Source: Candidatus Desulfofervidaceae bacterium
GTDB taxonomy: Bacteria; Desulfobacterota; Desulfofervidia; Desulfofervidales; Desulfofervidaceae
NCBI GenBank assembly: GCA_021160485.1
Contig: JAGHCL010000096.1
Coordinates: 1-6,586 of the forward strand
Direction: 5' to 3'
Length of the DNA stretch: 6,586 nucleotides
Under the pieces are notes generated by a model. That model was not told the DNA's origin. It saw only the letters and a list, made by a program, of their open reading frames with translations, and did not search any database. Positions 6,024 through 6,586 of this stretch are shown here, piece after piece. Both the position numbers and the translations under genes were made by a program. The stretch's first letter is position 1. The number at the start of each line of letters is the position of its first letter.

Positions 6024-6586
6024 GAATAAATCTTTTTTGTTTTCTTTACCTTCTTTGCCTTTTCATACAACCAAACGAGATAGATTGTAAGAAACACTCG
6101 TAAATTAGTCAAAACTGCCAACAAAACAAACAGAAGCTTTATTTTTCCTAATAGGCAAAAAAGCATGGTGAGAAAAATCCTTTCATCCCTTTTCCCTAAT
6201 AAATAGCGGAGAGTAGAAATTTCCTTATAAGCATCCTTTTGATAAGCCGCTTTAAAACGCTCTGTAGAATAACTTACCATCACTGTTCCAAAAATGGCAA
6301 AGGCCACAACAGGCCAAAAAGAAGGATTTATTTTCAGTCCCAAGGCCAAGAGGAAGGAAAAATCCACAAATCTATCCAAAAGGGAATCAAACCATCCCCC
6401 AAAATTACTCTCCTGTAAAGAGGCCCTTGCTATTTCTCCATCAATTCCATCCAAGATAGAACTAAACTGATAAACAATCCCTCCCCAACCAGGATGAAAA
6501 AAGGCTACAAAAGCAGAAAAAACACCCAAGAGGAAAGAAAAGATAGTAATTTGGTTTGGTGTAGCAAAATTTACAATATATTCAGA
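6020..6586 (-). CDS. CDP-alcohol phosphatidyltransferase family protein, DIPP-synthase-like (5' end beyond window)
   Basis: The visible 188 C-terminal residues form an integral membrane transferase that replaces CMP of a CDP-alcohol with a second alcohol. The family motif is complete: D46-x2-D49-G50-x2-A53-R54-x8-G63-x3-D67-x3-D71, numbered from the first visible residue. Before it, ATPNQITIFSFLLGVFSA and YQFSSILDGIDGEIAR are typical of this fold. RDERIFLTMLFCLLG (133-147) resembles the CDP-inositol-using branch fused to a nucleotidyltransferase in thermophiles (from memory). Further hydrophobic segments lie at about 76-105 and 138-172, and the end is very basic (KAKKVKKTKK). The frame is open to base 6586. 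A TTG at 6529 is not the start, because conserved sequence continues upstream of it. An N-terminal inositol-1-phosphate cytidylyltransferase domain may lie outside the window. A plain phospholipid synthase (PgsA/PssA-like) is the alternative. Confidence 0.88.
   Translation of the reverse strand, partial: SEYIVNFATPNQITIFSFLLGVFSAFVAFFHPGWGGIVYQFSSILDGIDGEIARASLQESNFGGWFDSLLDRFVDFSFLLALGLKINPSFWPVVAFAIFGTVMVSYSTERFKAAYQKDAYKEISTLRYLLGKRDERIFLTMLFCLLGKIKLLFVLLAVLTNLRVFLTIYLVWLYEKAKKVKKTKKIYS

Noticed and set aside
6527..6529. TTG at 6529 as start of the CDP-alcohol phosphotransferase
   Set aside because: The frame stays open upstream to the window edge and encodes the family-typical TPNQITIFSFLLG segment, so the true start is outside.

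Overview
The window looks like chromosome from a low-GC, diderm (Gram-negative type) bacterium. It encodes an M48 metalloprotease with an outer-membrane-type lipobox. The coding style and the pairing of rnc with an Elp3-like radical SAM gene resemble Desulfobacterota or related anaerobes. A low-GC thermophilic sulfate reducer would fit the inositol-phosphate genes on the right, but this is inference; no rRNA or marker gene here fixes the taxon.

Left edge (1-341): the 5' part of a ribB/ribBA gene (DHBP synthase domain, riboflavin pathway) on the minus strand is interrupted after about 76 codons by a perfect fold-back. Bases 1-100 are the exact reverse complement of 113-212, with a 12-nt loop. 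The window begins inside one arm, so an assembly or amplification chimera at a contig end is the most likely explanation.

Bases 342-596 form a divergent intergenic region. It has a good extended -10 box towards ribB, an overlapping candidate promoter in the other direction, and a leader of about 150 nt in front of ribB with competing base-pairing segments but no recognisable FMN riboswitch core.

Bases 597-3836 carry four plus-strand genes: an M48 lipoprotein protease (LoiP/YcaL-like), RNase III (rnc), an Elp3-like radical SAM protein without an acetyltransferase domain, and a small metallophosphoesterase. rnc and the radical SAM gene overlap by 8 bp, and the phosphoesterase follows after 1 bp, so these three are probably one transcription unit, possibly started from the promoter in front of the M48 gene.

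Bases 3910-6586 hold an inositol-phosphate region. It contains a myo-inositol-1-phosphate synthase followed by a hairpin terminator candidate, a HAD-family phosphatase, and, convergent with it and overlapping by 4 bp, the C-terminal part of a CDP-alcohol phosphotransferase that runs off the right edge. The first and last could make inositol-1-phosphate and join it to a CDP-activated alcohol, giving either a di-myo-inositol-phosphate type solute or an inositol phospholipid. The HAD enzyme between them is a candidate for the dephosphorylation step. That pathway reading is inference from gene content and neighbourhood. No tRNA, rRNA, CRISPR array or insertion sequence was found.
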